Assembly: GCA_013822395.1 (NCBI GenBank) | Contig: PNKK01000003.1 | Location: forward strand, 1-64,000 | DNA from: Anaerolinea sp. | GTDB lineage: Bacteria > Chloroflexota > Limnocylindria > Limnocylindrales > CSP1-4 | Length of the DNA: 64,000 nt | Reading direction: 5' to 3' | Part shown: positions 61,899 through 64,000 of the stretch, piece by piece | How the letters are laid out: each line of letters opens with the position of its first letter | How positions within the stretch are numbered: the first letter of the stretch is position 1 | Position numbers and translations under genes: made by a program | The notes under the pieces: generated by a model | Database searches by the model: none | The model's input: only the letters and a program-made list of their open reading frames with translations | What the model was told of the DNA's origin: nothing

Positions 61899-63466
61899 CC
61901 CGCCTCTCCGGCGATCAGGTGCCTGACCGCCGCTTTGAACGCCCGGCCCCGAGCCGCATAGTCGACGAACATGTCGAAGCTCGCGGCGGCCGGCGACAGG
62001 AGCACGGTGCAGATCCGGCCGGCCGGTCCGGTGCCCGCCTCGCCGGCGCGGGCAACCGCCTCCCGGGCGATCGCCGTTGCCGTCGCGACGGCCTCTTCCA
62101 GCGTCCCCGCCCGCTCGACCCGCTCGAGCCCGGCGGCCCCGAATTGCGCCGCCATCGCCTCCGCCGATTCGCCGATGAGCACCGCCGCCGCCGCCCGCTC
62201 GGCGACAACCCGGGCCAGCTCGGACAGGTCGACGCCCTTATCGCGGCCGCCGGCGATGAGGACGATGGGCGTCGGGAAGGCCCGGAGCGCGGCGATCACC
62301 GCGTCCGGCTGCGTGCCCTGGGAGTCGTTGACGTAGCGGACCTCGCTCGCGACCGCGACGGTCTCGAGCCGGTGCTCCACGCCGGTGAAGGATGCGGCCG
62401 CCCGCCGGATCGCGTCCGGCGCGACCCCGAACAGGAGCGCGACCCCGATCGCGGCGAGCGCATTCGAGACGTTGTGCCACCCGGGAATCGCGAGCTCGTC
62501 GACCGGCATGATCCGCCCCCCGGGCCCCACCGCCGCGGGGCCGCCGCCGGCGATCGGCAGGCGCTGCACACCAGCCCCCACAATCCAGCCGTCCACGACC
62601 CCGACGCCGCCCGGCACCGGCCGCTCCGCCCGGTACATGAGGGCCGGCGCGGTCCCGAGGCCGGCGTACGCTCCGACCACCGGATCTTCCGCATTGAGGA
62701 CGAGCGCGCCGCCCGGGTCCACGAGCTCGGCGAGACGCCGCTTCACGCGCCGGTACGTCGCCAGGGAGCCGTGCCGGTCGAGGTGGTCGATGGTCACGTT
62801 CGTGTAGACCGCCACGGTGGTGCCGCGCGACAGGGTCGGCAGCTGGAGCTCGGACAGCTCGATGACCGCGCGGTGTCCCGGCGTCAGTTCAGGCAGGCGC
62901 TCAACCAGCGGGATCCCGATGTTCCCGCCGAGCACCACGGGATGCAGGGGATCGGCCGCCAGCAGCGCCGCGATGAGGGACGCGGTCGTCGTCTTGCCCT
63001 TCGTGCCGGTCACGCCGATCGTCGGCGCAGGGCAGAGCCGCAGGAAGAGATCCGGCTCGGAGACGAGCGCGGGCGCTGCGGGGTCTCCGGCCGCCCGCGC
63101 AGCGACGAGCTCGGCGAGCTGGGTGCGAAGCCGCAGCTCCGTCGTCGGGAAGTCCGGGTTGATCGACGGCGACGTCACGACGAGCACCGCCCGTTGCCAG
63201 GTGGTCACGGGGTCCACGTCCGGGCCCAGGCGGAGCGTCACGTGCCGGCCCTCGAGGGAGGCGATCGCGGCATGGAACTCCGCGGCCGGTCGGCCGTCGT
63301 AGACCGTCACCCGGGCGCCGACGTCGGCGAGGAAGCGTGCCGCGGCGATCCCGCTCCGGGCGAACCCGAGGACGGTGACCGGCCGGTCGCGCAGGCCACC
63401 GGCGAGGACGTCGGCGAGCACCAGTCCGTCGGGATCGATGGTCCGGGCGCCGGGGCGGTCCGTCAT
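61895..63466 (-). CDS. murD: UDP-N-acetylmuramoylalanine-D-glutamate ligase
   Basis: The 523-aa Mur ligase (from ATG 63466, with GAGGG upstream) contains VTGTKGKTTTASLIAALLAA (ATP P-loop). Central YTNVTIDHLDRHGSLATYRRVK and C-terminal YVNDSQGTQPDAVIAALRAF and LIAGGRDKG follow. It adds D-Glu to UDP-MurNAc-Ala. A GTG at 63478 overlapping mraY as GTGA is an alternative start. It overlaps ftsW by 4 bp. At 523 aa it is longer than most MurD (about 450). Confidence 0.95.
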   Translation of the reverse strand: MTDRPGARTIDPDGLVLADVLAGGLRDRPVTVLGFARSGIAAARFLADVGARVTVYDGRPAAEFHAAIASLEGRHVTLRLGPDVDPVTTWQRAVLVVTSPSINPDFPTTELRLRTQLAELVAARAAGDPAAPALVSEPDLFLRLCPAPTIGVTGTKGKTTTASLIAALLAADPLHPVVLGGNIGIPLVERLPELTPGHRAVIELSELQLPTLSRGTTVAVYTNVTIDHLDRHGSLATYRRVKRRLAELVDPGGALVLNAEDPVVGAYAGLGTAPALMYRAERPVPGGVGVVDGWIVGAGVQRLPIAGGGPAAVGPGGRIMPVDELAIPGWHNVSNALAAIGVALLFGVAPDAIRRAAASFTGVEHRLETVAVASEVRYVNDSQGTQPDAVIAALRAFPTPIVLIAGGRDKGVDLSELARVVAERAAAAVLIGESAEAMAAQFGAAGLERVERAGTLEEAVATATAIAREAVARAGEAGTGPAGRICTVLLSPAAASFDMFVDYAARGRAFKAAVRHLIAGEAG

Positions 63467-63474
63467 CAGAGCCC

Positions 63475-64000
63475 TCACTGGAGCCTGTCGATGGACGCGA
63501 GGAAGAGCGTGACTCCGAGCAGGCCGGCGAGGATTCCGACGATCCAGAACCGGAGGGTGATCTTCTCCTCATCCCAGCCGGACAGCTCGAAGTGGTGGTG
63601 GAGGGGCGCCATCTTGAACACCCGCCGACCCTTCGTGAGCTTGAAATAGGCGATCTGGATGATGTCCGACGCGGTCTCCACCACGAACACGAGCCCGACG
63701 AGCGGCAGCACGAGAATCTGTCCGGTGATGAGGGCGATGACCGCGAGGGTCGCTCCGAGCGCCAGGGAGCCAGAGTCGCCCATGAAGACCTGGGCCGGAT
63801 GGACGTTGAACCAGAGGAATCCCAGGAGCGCACCGATGATCAGCGCGCTGAGGAAGGCGACGTTCGGCTGGTTGCCGAGCGTCCCGTCGGGCTGCGGCAC
63901 GACGTTGAGGAGCGCGATGAGGAGAAACGCCACGAACGCGAAGATGAGGGTCCCGCCGGCGAGGCCGTCGAGACCGTCGGTCAGGTTGACGCCGTTGCTC
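63475..64000 (-). CDS. mraY: Phospho-N-acetylmuramoyl-pentapeptide transferase MraY (partial)
   Basis: The 3' portion (about 175 codons) of mraY reaches the right edge; the start lies beyond. [23 protein letters not shown] at the edge is the MraY active-site loop, followed by [21 protein letters not shown] and [22 protein letters not shown]. It makes lipid I from UDP-MurNAc-pentapeptide and undecaprenyl phosphate. It heads the visible part of the dcw cluster on the minus strand. Confidence 0.95.
   Translation of the reverse strand, partial: SNGVNLTDGLDGLAGGTLIFAFVAFLLIALLNVVPQPDGTLGNQPNVAFLSALIIGALLGFLWFNVHPAQVFMGDSGSLALGATLAVIALITGQILVLPLVGLVFVVETASDIIQIAYFKLTKGRRVFKMAPLHHHFELSGWDEEKITLRFWIVGILAGLLGVTLFLASIDRLQ

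Overview
The window is high-GC bacterial chromosome with compact operons, many 4-bp ATGA/GTGA gene overlaps and frequent GTG starts. The gene content (PurS, split glycine dehydrogenase GcvPA/GcvPB, a dcw cluster with a DUF1290 small basic protein, no outer-membrane genes seen) suggests a monoderm lineage. My first guess is Chloroflexota, perhaps a Limnocylindria-like group, with a high-GC actinobacterial relative as the alternative. This is inference from composition and gene order, not a search.

Region 1 (1-7586): a minus-strand purine operon purA-purD-purB-purC-purS-purQ (purQ cut by the window edge) behind an extended -10 promoter, divergent from a membrane-anchored GGDEF plus HD-GYP cyclic-di-GMP protein.

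Region 2 (7587-21619): a repeat-rich non-coding stretch leads into ssb, which is split after its 52nd codon by a 12.07-kb mobile element (8433-20510). The flanking 7-bp core CCTGGGA, a serine integrase at the right end, and the fact that removing the element rebuilds a 147-aa SSB all point to integration by a large serine recombinase inside ssb. The element encodes a methyltransferase-nuclease fusion with a membrane partner, small Cys/His proteins, a Toprim primase-helicase followed by a cluster of CCGAWGGACA motifs (possible replication origin), an Endo VII-type HNH nuclease, a terminase split into HTH-ATPase and nuclease genes, several unknowns and the integrase. No portal, capsid, tail or lysis gene is recognisable, so it looks like a phage satellite or packaging-competent island. 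A vapBC-type toxin-antitoxin pair follows the ssb 3' fragment.

Region 3 (21986-39102, all minus): two complete oligopeptide-type ABC transporter operons in tandem, each solute-binding protein - permease - permease - ATPase - ATPase, each with a strong GC-rich hairpin just after the binding-protein gene. The downstream one continues into a split NAD synthetase (amidase and synthetase as separate overlapping genes), rsmI and a Ca2+/H+ exchanger.

Region 4 (39355-49898): an ECF sigma/anti-sigma pair with a candidate autoregulated promoter, a NUDIX-gcvT-gcvH-gcvPA-gcvPB glycine cleavage operon with a possible glycine-riboswitch-like leader before gcvH, a DUF2520 Rossmann protein with a His-rich N-terminus, and a plus-strand aconitase with a clear terminator.

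Region 5 (50256-64000): a lipoprotein, tRNA-Val(CAC), and on the minus strand the cell-wall/division cluster mraY-murD-ftsW-murG-murB-ddl-ftsQ-sbp-ftsA-ftsZ followed by yggS-yggT-yggU. murC is absent from its usual place, and ftsW overlaps murG by 95 bp.
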